Source of the DNA: Acidobacteriota bacterium
GTDB lineage: Bacteria; Acidobacteriota; Blastocatellia; Pyrinomonadales; Pyrinomonadaceae
DNA: 64,000 nt
Direction of reading: 5' to 3'
NCBI GenBank assembly: GCA_003222975.1
Contig: QHXN01000026.1
Location: 1 to 64,000, forward strand
The position numbers and the translations under genes are program-made. The notes below the pieces were generated by a model. The model was not told where the DNA came from. It saw only the letters and a program-made list of their open reading frames with translations, and did not search any database. This document shows positions 32,194-40,725 of this stretch, one piece after another (position 1 is the first letter of the stretch; each line of letters begins with the position of its first letter).

Positions 32194-32631
32194 ATGAAAG
32201 AGTGGTTCAGGAGGTTCTCAGGCGTGGCGTCCGACGCCGCAGGCTCCTGGCAGGCGTTCTTGCTGGCCGCGCTGATTGTCGCGGTCTGGTTCGCCGCGGG
32301 CTTCTTCGTCGGCTTCGAGAATACCTTCTACCAGTTACTCATCAACACCGGCACGACGATCATCACTTTCCTCATGGTCTTCCTCATCCAGAACACGCAG
32401 AACCGCGACGCGAAGGCCATTCACCTCAAGCTCGACGAGCTGCTGCGCGCCGTCGAGGGCGCGCGCACGAGCATGGCGAATCTGGAGAACCTGCCCGACG
32501 AGGAGCTGAAACGGCTCCAGGAGGAGTTCCGGCGGATTTGCGAGACGCGAGGCTTCGGGGCGCGCGCCGTCGAGGCGATTGAAGACGTGATGGAGGAGCG
32601 CGAGGCGTCGAGGCGCGGGGCCGCGAAATGA
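32194..32631 (+). CDS. Low-affinity iron permease-like small membrane protein
   Basis: A 145-residue protein with GGAGG 5 bases before the ATG at 32194; a GTG at 32179 is less likely. Two hydrophobic helices (FLLAALIVAVWFAAGFFVGF and INTGTTIITFLMVFLIQNTQ) are followed by the signature NRDAKAIHLKLDELLRAVEG of the PF04120-type low-affinity iron permease family, then a charged helical tail. The family name comes from a yeast transporter; bacterial members are short and their transport activity is uncertain. There is no iron-box sequence that I can recognise upstream. Confidence 0.82.
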   Translation: MKEWFRRFSGVASDAAGSWQAFLLAALIVAVWFAAGFFVGFENTFYQLLINTGTTIITFLMVFLIQNTQNRDAKAIHLKLDELLRAVEGARTSMANLENLPDEELKRLQEEFRRICETRGFGARAVEAIEDVMEEREASRRGAAK

Positions 32632-32799
32632 TTAGGCGCGGGCCGCGTCGTCCGTTGAGTGCGACACGACCCGCCGAAGGAGTTTGACGACCGTTTGACG
32701 AAACAGCCTCGCCCTCAACCGAGGCGGGCATCGGCCAACAGGCCGGCGCGGGGGCGCGCGCCGTTTTTGCAAAGACTTCCCGGTCGCCCCTTCGCGGTT

Positions 32800-33408
32800 T
32801 CAGCGTGCGACGCCGACGCTGCCGCGCGAGCGCAGGCCCATCAGCCGCGCCGGGAACTCGCCGAAGTCTTCGACCTCCCAGGTGTTTCCGTCCCTGAGCC
32901 TGACCTTCGCCGCGGCGATGAACGTCCCCTCGCCCGTGCCGTTGCGGTTGAGGTAGATTTCAGCGTATCCGAATTTGTAGTCCTCCGAGCGCGCGCCGTA
33001 GCGCAGCTCGTAGAAGTTGATCGTGCGCTGGTAGAGGACTGTTAACTTCGTGCCGCCCTCGGCGGTCGGCGTCGAGATGACGACGTTGGCCGGGACGCCG
33101 ACGTTGTTGCCGATTGAAATCCTGCCGGCGTCCAGCTTCGACAGAACATTCAGCAGCGCGTCCTGACCCTGCGGCATCGCCGCGGTCAGACGCGCGATGT
33201 CGTCCGGCGAAGTGTACCGGTTGACGATGAGCGAGAACGGGCGGCTCCTACCGGCGTCCCGCCCGCTGATGCCGACGACCGTCCCCTGTACGTACTGGGC
33301 CGCGGGCGCTTTCGCCCCGCCTCCGGCACGCGACGTTACCTGAGCGCTCGCCGCCAACGCGACGCAGCAGAGCAGACACAGCAGCCCGAAACGTACTCTC
33401 CCCTTCAT
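32800..33408 (-). CDS. Secreted protein of unknown function
   Basis: A 202-residue protein. The ATG at 33408 follows an ideal ribosome site (AAAGGGAGGTGAT). The signal peptide covers residues 1-22 (LLCLLCCVALAASAQ). The mature part is beta-rich (YVQGTVVGISGRDAGRSRPF, YTSPDDIARLTAAMPQGQDA, NFYELRYGARSEDYKFGYAEIYLN). I do not recognise a named domain. TSPDDIARL resembles segments of exported stress proteins of unknown function in Acidobacteriota. A TATAAT box lies at 33463-33458. It is divergent from the cox operon. Confidence 0.8.
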   Translation of the reverse strand: MKGRVRFGLLCLLCCVALAASAQVTSRAGGGAKAPAAQYVQGTVVGISGRDAGRSRPFSLIVNRYTSPDDIARLTAAMPQGQDALLNVLSKLDAGRISIGNNVGVPANVVISTPTAEGGTKLTVLYQRTINFYELRYGARSEDYKFGYAEIYLNRNGTGEGTFIAAAKVRLRDGNTWEVEDFGEFPARLMGLRSRGSVGVAR

Positions 33409-33457
33409 ATCACCTCCCTTTGAAAACTTTCCGTTGTTTAGAATCCGGTGTAAGGCG

Positions 33458-33487
33458 ATTATACACGCCGGGCGGCGCTACAGACAG
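33458..33487 (-). promoter_or_regulatory. Promoter of the unknown secreted-protein gene
   Basis: A perfect TATAAT on the minus strand (33463-33458), 50 bases before the ATG. The -35 region (TGTCTG or CTGTCT) is poor. Confidence 0.45.
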
Positions 33488-33530
33488 TTCGCTCACGTAC
33501 CAAACGGCGACTCGATTCTGACGAGACCGG

Positions 33531-33559
33531 TTGACTTTCAGCCCGATTTCGCATAGAAG
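33531..33559 (+). promoter_or_regulatory. Possible promoter of the cox operon
   Basis: TTGACT (33531-33536) is followed after 16-17 bases by ATAGAA/TAGAAG. It lies about 105 bases before coxS. Confidence 0.35.
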
Positions 33560-33663
33560 CATCCCTGTTCAAGAAAAACTTCCTCGCGCTTTATTTCGCA
33601 CCGGGCACGCCTCAGCCCTGCCCGCAAAGTCCGCCGGTATTTCAAGACAAGTGAGGCGCGCTT

Positions 33664-34140
33664 ATGAAGAAGGCCGTCCAGATCAACGTCAACGGAACGA
33701 CCCGCGAAACGGAAGTCGAGCCGCGGCTGCTGCTCGTCCACTACCTGCGCGACGTGCTCGGACTGACGGGCACGCACGTCGGCTGCGAGACATCCCTGTG
33801 CGGCGCGTGCACCGTCACGGTTGACGGCCAGGCCGTCAAGTCCTGCACGATGTTCGCCGTCCAGGCCGACGGCTCAAACATAACCACCATCGAAGGTCTC
33901 GCGCACGACGGCGAACTTCACCCCGTGCAGGAAGGCTTCTGGGAGCGCCACGGCCTGCAATGCGGCTACTGCACGCCCGGCATGATCATGGCCGCCGCGC
34001 AACTCTTGGAACGCAACCACGCGCCCACGCGCGAAGAGATACGCCACGGCCTCGAAGGTAATCTGTGCCGCTGCACCGGCTACCAGCACATCGTCGAGGC
34101 CGTCGAATACGCATCAAAAGCCGTGAACCGTGAACCGTAA
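33664..34140 (+). CDS. coxS: Molybdenum hydroxylase 2Fe-2S subunit (CoxS-like)
   Basis: A 158-residue small subunit. The plant-type ferredoxin cluster ligands are in [16 protein letters not shown] and the following Cys of VKSC. The second, helical cluster domain has [10 protein letters not shown] and [11 protein letters not shown]. It passes electrons from the molybdenum site of CoxL to the FAD of CoxM. It is first in a coxS-coxL-coxM-coxG operon. Its last six residues (AVNREP) and stop codon lie inside the left arm of hairpin E, so the C-terminus has been shaped by the repeat. Confidence 0.93.
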   Translation: MKKAVQINVNGTTRETEVEPRLLLVHYLRDVLGLTGTHVGCETSLCGACTVTVDGQAVKSCTMFAVQADGSNITTIEGLAHDGELHPVQEGFWERHGLQCGYCTPGMIMAAAQLLERNHAPTREEIRHGLEGNLCRCTGYQHIVEAVEYASKAVNREP

Positions 34141-34202
34141 ACCGTGACGAGAGAGAACAGGTTTTATCTCGTCACGGTTTACGGTTCACGGTTCACGGCT
34201 TT
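34117..34202. repeat. Hairpin minisatellite E (unit GTGAACC), perfect 36-bp stem
   Basis: The left arm 34117-34152 and right arm 34167-34202 are exact reverse complements over 36 bases with a 14-base loop. Each arm holds the 7-base units GTGAACC, GTGAACC, GTAAACC and GTGA. It contains the coxS stop codon (34138-34140) and ends one base before the coxL ribosome site (GGAGGAG). Confidence 0.95.
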
Positions 34203-34212
34203 CGGAGGAGTT

Positions 34213-36654
34213 ATGGCTCGATACGTCGGACAGAGGGTGAAGCGCACCGAAGACCCGCGCTTGATTAAGGGCCTCGCGCACTACGTTGACGACATCCGCC
34301 TGCCGGACACGCTGCACGTCGCCTTCGTGCGCTCGATCTACGCGCACGCGCGTATAAACGGCGTGGACGCGGGCGAGGCTTTGAAAGCGCCGGGCGTCGT
34401 CGCCATCTTCACCGGCAAGGATGTCTCGGAGAAGATCGGGCCTGTGCCATGTGCGAGCGCGCTCCCCGAACTGAAAGTGCCAGACCACAGAGTCCTCGCC
34501 ACGGACAAGGTTTACTTCGTCGGGCATCCAATCGCGGCGGTCGTCGCCGCGGACGCTTACGCCGCGCGCGACGCGGCGGAGCTTTTAATGATTGACTACG
34601 AGGAGCTGCCCGCGGTCGTTAACGCGGAAGAGGCGGCACAGGGCGGAGCGGTCATACACGAGCAGTTCGGCTCGAACGTCGCCTACAAACTGACCGCGGG
34701 CGAGGGCGACATCGTTGCGGCGCTCGCTTCCGCCGACCGCCGTATCAAGCAGCGCATCATCAATCAGCGTCTCGCGCCCGTGGCGATGGAGCCGCGCGGC
34801 GTGCTGGCTAGGTATCTGCCGGGCGAGCAGGAGTTGACCGTCTGGTCTTCGACGCAGATACCGCACCTTCTGCGCACGCAGCTCGCCCTGATGATCGGCA
34901 TCCCCGAAAATAAACTGCGCGTCATCACGCCCGAAGTCGGCGGCGGCTTCGGCTCGAAGCTGAACGTCTATGCCGAAGAAGCCCTGCTCGGATGGATTTC
35001 GATGCAACTCGGCAGGCCCGCGAAGTGGATCGAGACGCGGCGCGAGAACATGCAGGCGACGATCCACGGTCGCGGGCAGGTCGGCGAGATCGAGATCGGC
35101 TGCAAGGCGGACGGCACGGTCACGGGTCTGCGCTACAACGTCGTCGCAGACCTCGGCGCGTATCACCAACTGCTCACGCCCGCCATCCCGACGCTGACGG
35201 GCCTGATGCTTTCTGGCGCTTACAAAATCCCCGCGATTCAAATTAACGTCACCGGCGTCTTCACCAACAAGATGGCGACCGACGCCTACCGAGGCGCGGG
35301 CCGCCCCGAAGCGACCTACGTCGTCGAGCGCGCGATAGACCTGGTTGCCGCCGAACTCGGCCTCGACCCCGTCGCCGTCCGCCGCAGGAATTTTCCCGCC
35401 CCCGAAGAGTTCCCCTTCAAGACCGCGACGGGCCTCTTCTACGACAGCGGCAACTACGAGGGCGCGCTCGCCAAGGCGCTGGAGAACGCGGGCTACGAAC
35501 GCTTGCGGGAAGAACAGAGGGCCGCGCGCGAACAGGGAAGAATCGTCGGCATAGGCGTCTCGACCTACGTCGAGATTTGCGCGCTCGGCCCCTCGCAGGC
35601 GATGCCCGCGGGCGGCTGGGAGAGCGCGACCGTCCGCATCGAGCCGACCGGCACAGTCACGGTGCTCACAGGCGCGTCGCCGCACGGGCAAGGACAGGAG
35701 ACTTCCTTCGCGCAGCTCGCCGCGGACGAACTCGGCGTTGACATGGGCGACGTGACGGTCGTCCACGGCGACACGGCAATCGTGCAGTACGGCATCGGCA
35801 CCTTCGGCAGCCGCGCAACGGCGGTCGGCGGCACGGCGGTCTTCGTCGCCATCGAGAAGCTCAAGGAGAAGGCGTCGAAGATCGCCGCGCACATGCTCGG
35901 CACGGACGCCGTGAACGTCGTCTTCGCCGAAGGAGTCTTCTCGATCAAGGAAACGAAGAAGGCTGCCGCCGCGGCGGGCGACGGCAAGGCGGCAGACGCG
36001 GATTCGGACGAAGTCCCCGAACCCGTCGTGCCGGTGGGCGAAGGCCCTGCGGGTGCGCTGCCCGAACCGGAGACGGAAGGCAGGAAGAAGGTCTCGATTC
36101 AAGAGGTCGCGCTCGCCGCGCACCTGGCCCGCGAACTCCCGCCCGACACCGAGCCGGGCCTTTCCGCAACCTACTTCTTCGAGCCGAAGAACTTCACCTT
36201 CCCCTTCGGCACGCACATCGCGGTCGTCGAGATTGACCGCGAGACGGGCGAGGTGAAATTCCAACGCTACGTCGCCGTTGACGACTGCGGGCGCGTCATC
36301 AACCCGATGCTCGTTGACGGGCAGGTGCAGGGCGGCATCGTCCAGTCAATCGGCCAAGCCCTTTACGAGGAGGTCGTCTATGACGAGCAGGGCCAGCTCA
36401 TCACAGGCACACTGATGGACTACGCCGTGCCGCGCGCTAAGATGATCCCGTGGTTCGAGCTTGACCGCACGGAGACGCCGACGGACGTGAACCCTTTGGG
36501 CGTCAAGGGCGTCGGCGAGGCGGGCACAATCGGCGCGACGCCCGCAATCGTCAACGCCGTCGTTGACGCGCTCTCGCCCTTCGGCGTCCGCCACATTGAC
36601 ATGCCCATCAGGCCGGAGGCGGTCTGGCGCATCATTAACAGCAGTGATGAGTGA
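34213..36654 (+). CDS. coxL: Molybdenum hydroxylase large subunit, form II CODH-like
   Basis: An 813-residue catalytic subunit. The ATG at 34213 has GGAGGAG just upstream; the frame is open back to 34144 but that part is hairpin sequence. The molybdopterin-domain blocks are present (EVGGGFGSKLNVYAEE, GASPHGQGQETSFAQLAADE, GVKGVGEAGTIGATPAIVNAV). The active-site loop reads AYRGAGR, the form II version, not the AYRCSFR of true form I CO dehydrogenases, so the substrate may be CO, an aldehyde, a purine or an aromatic compound. Residues about 579-628 are an Ala/Asp/Pro/Glu-rich insert not expected in the family. The last residues (SDE) and stop lie in the arm of hairpin F. Confidence 0.92.
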   Translation: MARYVGQRVKRTEDPRLIKGLAHYVDDIRLPDTLHVAFVRSIYAHARINGVDAGEALKAPGVVAIFTGKDVSEKIGPVPCASALPELKVPDHRVLATDKVYFVGHPIAAVVAADAYAARDAAELLMIDYEELPAVVNAEEAAQGGAVIHEQFGSNVAYKLTAGEGDIVAALASADRRIKQRIINQRLAPVAMEPRGVLARYLPGEQELTVWSSTQIPHLLRTQLALMIGIPENKLRVITPEVGGGFGSKLNVYAEEALLGWISMQLGRPAKWIETRRENMQATIHGRGQVGEIEIGCKADGTVTGLRYNVVADLGAYHQLLTPAIPTLTGLMLSGAYKIPAIQINVTGVFTNKMATDAYRGAGRPEATYVVERAIDLVAAELGLDPVAVRRRNFPAPEEFPFKTATGLFYDSGNYEGALAKALENAGYERLREEQRAAREQGRIVGIGVSTYVEICALGPSQAMPAGGWESATVRIEPTGTVTVLTGASPHGQGQETSFAQLAADELGVDMGDVTVVHGDTAIVQYGIGTFGSRATAVGGTAVFVAIEKLKEKASKIAAHMLGTDAVNVVFAEGVFSIKETKKAAAAAGDGKAADADSDEVPEPVVPVGEGPAGALPEPETEGRKKVSIQEVALAAHLARELPPDTEPGLSATYFFEPKNFTFPFGTHIAVVEIDRETGEVKFQRYVAVDDCGRVINPMLVDGQVQGGIVQSIGQALYEEVVYDEQGQLITGTLMDYAVPRAKMIPWFELDRTETPTDVNPLGVKGVGEAGTIGATPAIVNAVVDALSPFGVRHIDMPIRPEAVWRIINSSDE

Positions 36655-36719
36655 TGAGTGATGAGTGGTGAGGAAGCGCGGCGGCTTTTCTTATCACTTA
36701 TCACTCATCACTTATCACT
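36643..36719. repeat. Hairpin minisatellite F (unit AGTGATG/A)
   Basis: The left arm 36643-36676 has four 7-base units (AGTGATG x3, AGTGGTG). The right arm 36685-36719 is the inverted copy. The differences are mostly changes that leave G-U pairs in RNA, so the RNA stem is almost fully paired. It includes the coxL stop codon and ends 4 bases before the coxM ribosome site GGAGGAG. Confidence 0.92.
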
Positions 36720-36734
36720 CTTTGGAGGAGAGAG

Positions 36735-37601
36735 ATGATTCCGGCACAGTTCGACTACGCCGCACCCGCGACGCTCGACGAGGCTTTGTCTTTGCTCGCC
36801 GAACGGCCCGACGACGCGAAGATTCTGGCGGGCGGGCACAGCCTCATCCCGGCGATGAAGCTCAGGCTCGCGCAGCCCGCGCTCCTGATAGACATCGGTC
36901 GCGTCAAAGACCTCTCGTACATACGCGAGGAGGGCGGCCAGATTCGCATCGGCGCGATGACGACGCACTACCAGCTCGAATCGAGCGAGCGGCTCAGAGA
37001 AATCTGCCCGCTGCTCCCCGAATGCGCCGCCTCAATCGGCGATGTGCAGGTCAGGAACAAGGGGACAATCGGCGGCAGCCTCGCGCACGCAGACCCCGCC
37101 GCCGACTGGCCCGCCGCTATCATCTCGCTGCGCGCCGAGCTTGTGGCAGTTAGCTCGCGGGGCGAGCGCGTGATCGCGGCGGACGACTTCTTCGTTGACA
37201 TGCTCACGACGGCCCTCAGGCCCGACGAGGTTCTGCGCGAGATCAGAATCAACGCGCCGGGCGGGCGCACCGGGCAGGCTTACATGAAAGTCCACCACCC
37301 GGCCTCCGGCTTCGCCGTCGTCGGCGTCGCCGTGAGCCTGACGCTCGGCGCTGACGGCAAGTGCTCGGCGGCTGGTGTGGGCATCACGGGCGTCGCGACG
37401 AAAGCCTACCGCGCCGCGCAGGTCGAGGGCGCTCTCGTCGGCTCGACGCCCGACGAACAGACAACCGCCTCCGCCGCCTCGCACGCCGCCGACGGCGTGG
37501 ACGCCAACGGCGACATCTACGCCTCAGCCGACTACCGCCGCCACCTCGCCGTCGTTTACGCGCGCAGGGCTATCGCCGAGGCTGTCGCGAAAATCAAATG
37601 A
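36735..37601 (+). CDS. coxM: Molybdenum hydroxylase FAD-binding subunit (CoxM-like)
   Basis: A 288-residue medium subunit with GGAGGAG upstream of the ATG. The FAD-binding motifs AGGHSLIPAMKLRLAQP and GTIGGSLAHADPAADWPA are intact, and the C-terminal domain (GFAVVGVAVSLTLGADGKC, DYRRHLAVVYARRAIAEA) is complete. It accepts electrons from CoxS and passes them to the respiratory chain. It lies 80 bases after coxL, with hairpin F filling the gap, and 6 bases before coxG. Confidence 0.93.
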   Translation: MIPAQFDYAAPATLDEALSLLAERPDDAKILAGGHSLIPAMKLRLAQPALLIDIGRVKDLSYIREEGGQIRIGAMTTHYQLESSERLREICPLLPECAASIGDVQVRNKGTIGGSLAHADPAADWPAAIISLRAELVAVSSRGERVIAADDFFVDMLTTALRPDEVLREIRINAPGGRTGQAYMKVHHPASGFAVVGVAVSLTLGADGKCSAAGVGITGVATKAYRAAQVEGALVGSTPDEQTTASAASHAADGVDANGDIYASADYRRHLAVVYARRAIAEAVAKIK

Positions 37602-37607
37602 GTCCCT

Positions 37608-38135
37608 ATGAAAATTGAAGGGACGCACGAACTGCGCGCGCCGCGCGAGCGCGTCTGGCAAGCTCTGGTTGACCCGTCGGTTTTGCAGAGGTGCATACCG
37701 GGCTGCGAGCGCCTTGAGCGGACGGGCGAGGACTCTTACGCGGCCACGCTGCGGACGGGCGTCGGCGCGATCAAGGGCGTCTTCCAGGGGAGCGTGCGCC
37801 TCGAAGACATGAGCGTGCCGACGCACTACCGCATCGTGGTTGACGGCAAAGGGCAGCCCGGATTCTTGAAGGGCGCGGGCGACCTCGACCTCGAAGAGAG
37901 GGACGGCGGAACGGTCGTCCGTTACGCGGGCGACGTGCAGGTCGGCGGCACGCTCGCGTCGGTCGGCCAGCGGATGATTCAGGGCGCGGCGAAGATGATG
38001 GCCGCGCAGTTCTTCACCGCGCTCGAAGCCGAAGCGCAAGTCGAGCAGGGCGACCCGCCGCCCCGACACGGTTTTTTTAGAACGGCCCTGAGAGCGATCT
38101 CAGGGTTGCTGCGACAGATTTTCAAACGACACTAA
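37608..38135 (+). CDS. coxG: CoxG-like SRPBCC protein (membrane recruitment of the hydroxylase)
   Basis: A 175-residue protein of the carbon monoxide dehydrogenase subunit G family, a START/SRPBCC fold (MKIEGTHELRAPRERVWQALVDP, IPGCERLERTGEDSYAATL, VRYAGDVQVGGTLASVGQRMI, FFTALEAEA). The C-terminal tail (GFFRTALRAISGLLRQIFKRH) is amphipathic and basic, suiting membrane binding. Known CoxG proteins hold the enzyme at the membrane and bind quinone-type lipids; that function is inferred here. It starts 6 bases after coxM and ends 7 bases before the convergent CoA ligase stop. Confidence 0.9.
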   Translation: MKIEGTHELRAPRERVWQALVDPSVLQRCIPGCERLERTGEDSYAATLRTGVGAIKGVFQGSVRLEDMSVPTHYRIVVDGKGQPGFLKGAGDLDLEERDGGTVVRYAGDVQVGGTLASVGQRMIQGAAKMMAAQFFTALEAEAQVEQGDPPPRHGFFRTALRAISGLLRQIFKRH

Positions 38136-38142
38136 ATCCGAG

Positions 38143-39696
38143 TCAGGCCGATTCCGCAAGCCCCTCTCTCAGCTTGAAGCGTTGCAGCTTGCCCGTGGCC
38201 GTGCGCGGCAGCGCGTCGGCGAAGCGAATCTCCGCCGGGCGCTTGAAGGGCGGGAGCAGCGCGGACGCGTGCGCTTTCAACTTCTCCGCCGCCTCGCCGT
38301 CGTCCGTCTGTTTTGATTTGAGGACGACGAAGGCGACGACCGTGTTCAGGCCGTCGGCGTCGGCGCGCGGGACGACCGCCGCTTCTGAAACGTCGGCGCA
38401 CGAGAGCAGCGCCTCCTCGACTTCGACGGGCGAGACCCAGAGGCCCTTGACCTTGAACAGGTCGTCGCCGCGCCCCTCGAACCAGTAGAAGCCTTCGCGG
38501 TCGCGCCGGTAGATGTCGCCCGTGCGCACCCACTCGCCGCGCATCGTGTCGGCGGTCTTCTCCGCGTCCATCCAGTAGCCCGCGCACGCGCTCAGGCCCT
38601 TGACGATAAGACTGCCCGTGCCCGCGCCTTCGATCTCGCGCCCCGTGTGATCCTGAAGCTTCGCCCCGTAGCCGGGGACTTCAAGACCGCTGCTCCCCGG
38701 CCTTACGTGGTCGCGCCGGTTCGAGAAGAACATGTGCAGCATCTCGGTCGAACCGATGCCGTCGAGGATGTCCAGGCCGGTCAGCTCCTTCCACTCGCGG
38801 AAGATTCTTTCGGGAAGCTTCTCGCCCGCGGAGACGCAGAACTTGAGCGACCGCGTCTCCAAGGCGCTGCCCTGCGAAGCATATTCGATGAGCGCGCTGA
38901 AGACTGCGGGCACGCCGAAGAAGATCGTCGGCTGGTGCTTCTCGAAGACTCCCGCGACGACCGGAGGCGTGGGGCGCTCGCGGCAGAGGACGGAGGCCGC
39001 GCCCGTCGAGAGCGGGAACGAGAGACTGTTGCCGAGGCCGTAGGCGAAGAAGAGACGCGAGGAGGAGAAGAGACGGTCTTCGGGCCGGACGCCGAGGACT
39101 TGCTTGCAATAGGTCTCGACCGTGTAGGGCAGGTTGCGGTGGATGTGCACAGCGCCTTTGGGTCGGCCCGTGCTGCCGGACGTGTAGAGGATGAAGGCCG
39201 TCGCATCGTCGCTCACGTCCTCGACTTCGGCTTCGCCCGCACCCTCAACTACTTCGTCGAAACTCAGCACGCCTTCGTCCGCGCCGTCCGAGTTCGGCTC
39301 GCCGCCGACGACCAGAACGGTTTCGAGTTGCGGCAGACTCTTTCTGACGCTTCGCAGCTTGTCCAGTTGTTCGGGCGTGACGACGGCGGCCTTCGCGCCG
39401 CAGTGATTGAGGACGTATTCGAGTTCGTCGGGCGGGAGCATCGTGCTCAAGGGGACGGCCACCGCGCCGACCGCCGCCGCGCCCAGGAATGAGGCGACGA
39501 ACTCCGGGCCATCAGCCGCGACGACGGCGACGCGTTTGCCGCGCGCGACGCCGAGCGTGCGCAGAGCGCCGCCGAACTTTCTGACCGCACGGAGGAGCTG
39601 CGCGTATGTGAGCCGGCGGTCTTCGCAGAGGATCGCGGCCTCAGTCCAGCGGTTCAGCTCCCGTGCCGCGCCGAAGACGTACTCGACGAGATTCAC
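38143..39696 (-). CDS. Benzoate-CoA ligase family protein (AMP-forming)
   Basis: A 517-residue acyl/aryl-CoA ligase. The start is GTG 39696 with AAAGGGTG upstream; the frame runs further to 39774 without a better start. The ANL-superfamily motifs are clear: the P-loop YTSGSTGRPKGAVH, the A5-type segment GIGSTEMLHMF, the A7/A8 hinge WVRTGDIYRRD and GRGDDLFKVKGLWVSP, and the catalytic lysine near the end (PRTATGKLQR). The segment between the P-loop and GIGSTE (SSRLFFAYGLGNSLSFPL) matches benzoate-CoA ligases. It is convergent with the cox operon, so a shared aromatic pathway is possible but not shown. Confidence 0.88.
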   Translation of the reverse strand: MNLVEYVFGAARELNRWTEAAILCEDRRLTYAQLLRAVRKFGGALRTLGVARGKRVAVVAADGPEFVASFLGAAAVGAVAVPLSTMLPPDELEYVLNHCGAKAAVVTPEQLDKLRSVRKSLPQLETVLVVGGEPNSDGADEGVLSFDEVVEGAGEAEVEDVSDDATAFILYTSGSTGRPKGAVHIHRNLPYTVETYCKQVLGVRPEDRLFSSSRLFFAYGLGNSLSFPLSTGAASVLCRERPTPPVVAGVFEKHQPTIFFGVPAVFSALIEYASQGSALETRSLKFCVSAGEKLPERIFREWKELTGLDILDGIGSTEMLHMFFSNRRDHVRPGSSGLEVPGYGAKLQDHTGREIEGAGTGSLIVKGLSACAGYWMDAEKTADTMRGEWVRTGDIYRRDREGFYWFEGRGDDLFKVKGLWVSPVEVEEALLSCADVSEAAVVPRADADGLNTVVAFVVLKSKQTDDGEAAEKLKAHASALLPPFKRPAEIRFADALPRTATGKLQRFKLREGLAESA

Positions 39697-39755
39697 GCCG
39701 ACACCCTTTCCGAGATGGCAAGATGGAAACGGACGCGCGCGAGGTTGGTAAACCC

Positions 39756-39774
39756 GTGCGGGACGTTCCCGCAC
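39756..39774. repeat. Short perfect inverted repeat upstream of the CoA ligase
   Basis: GTGCGGGA (39756-39763) and TCCCGCAC (39767-39774) pair across 3 bases. It lies between the divergent CoA ligase and WG-repeat genes, about 60 bases before the ligase start. It could be an operator or a 5'-leader hairpin. Confidence 0.4.
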
Positions 39775-39852
39775 GCCGTCATGTTACAACCATTCGCGCG
39801 CGACGATAAGGCCGTGCGACGGGAACGATGCCGGATGTTTCCGTCTAATCCC

Positions 39853-39881
39853 TTGTCAGAGGGGCGTGGACTTTGTAGCAT
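39853..39881 (+). promoter_or_regulatory. Promoter of the WG-repeat gene
   Basis: TTGTCA (39853-39858), a 17-base spacer and TAGCAT (39876-39881). A start near 39888 supports the ATG at 39919 over that at 39880. Confidence 0.5.
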
Positions 39882-39918
39882 GCGGGCCGTGAGAGCGGTG
39901 CGAACACGAAGACAGTTG

Positions 39919-40725
39919 ATGAGAGCGACGCGCGGGCGGACGTTGAAGAGTTGCCGTCTCGTCTGCCTCAGCCTCGCGGCCCTGGCGCTCGCGACGGCGG
40001 GGTGGGCGCAAGAGCCGTTCAGGCTTTTCCCCGTGTCGAAGGGCGGCAAGTCCGGCTACATCACACGCGACGGTCGCGTCCGCATAGCCCCGCGGTTCGA
40101 CAGCGCCGCCGAGTTCCACGAGGGACTCGCGCGCGTCACGCTCGGCGGCAGGCCCGCGTTCGTCAACACTTCGGGCGGGGTCGTCTTCACGCCGCAGTTC
40201 GACTCGGTCGGCGACTTCTCCGAAGGGCTGGCCTTCGTCCAAATCGGCTGGAAGACCAATCCGAGCATCGGCGTGACGATTGAGATGGGCAAGTGGGGAT
40301 ACATTGACAGGACGGGCCGCGTCGCCGTCCCTCCGCAATTCGACGACGCGGGCGACTTCAGCGAGGGGCTGGCCGCGGTCAGGCTGCGAGTGGACGAGAG
40401 CCATTATGTCACCTGCCCCTTGCAAGACCCCGGCTCGACCTCCACGAGCACGAAGCTCTACGGCTACATAGACCGCGCGGGCCGCCTCCTTATCCCGCCG
40501 CAGTTCGAGTACGCCAAGCCCTTCTCCGAGGGGCTGGCGGAAGTCTCGAACTGCTCGAAGCCGAGCTTTATTGATAAGACCGGCGCGGTGGTCTTGCGCG
40601 TCACGTTCGACGAGGCGATGTCGTTCAAGGGCGGACTCGCGCCGGTCATGTTCTACAGATTGGACGGCGCGCTCACAGGGTACATAGACAAGACGGGCAA
40701 GGTCGTCTGGGAGCCTTCAAGGTGA
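39919..40725 (+). CDS. Secreted WG (KWG)-repeat protein
   Basis: A 268-residue protein. The ATG at 39919 is chosen because the signal peptide follows it (CRLVCLSLAALALATAGWAQ). The mature protein is an array of about five WG repeats: SGYITRDGRVRIAPRFDSAAEF, then GKWGYIDRTGRVAVPPQFDD, LYGYIDRAGRLLIPPQFEYA and GYIDKTGKVVWEP, each with an F-xEGLA turn. These beta-hairpin repeats occur in surface and signalling proteins; no enzyme activity is expected. Its stop overlaps the start of the DUF4166 gene (GTGA). Confidence 0.85.
   Translation: MRATRGRTLKSCRLVCLSLAALALATAGWAQEPFRLFPVSKGGKSGYITRDGRVRIAPRFDSAAEFHEGLARVTLGGRPAFVNTSGGVVFTPQFDSVGDFSEGLAFVQIGWKTNPSIGVTIEMGKWGYIDRTGRVAVPPQFDDAGDFSEGLAAVRLRVDESHYVTCPLQDPGSTSTSTKLYGYIDRAGRLLIPPQFEYAKPFSEGLAEVSNCSKPSFIDKTGAVVLRVTFDEAMSFKGGLAPVMFYRLDGALTGYIDKTGKVVWEPSR

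Noticed and set aside
34144-34212. Upstream start of coxL at GTG 34144
   Set aside because: The extra residues are encoded by the hairpin arm. The ATG at 34213 has a strong ribosome site.
34585-36264. Minus-strand open frame of 559 codons under coxL
   Set aside because: It is antisense to a clearly conserved enzyme, has no recognisable motif and no ribosome site.
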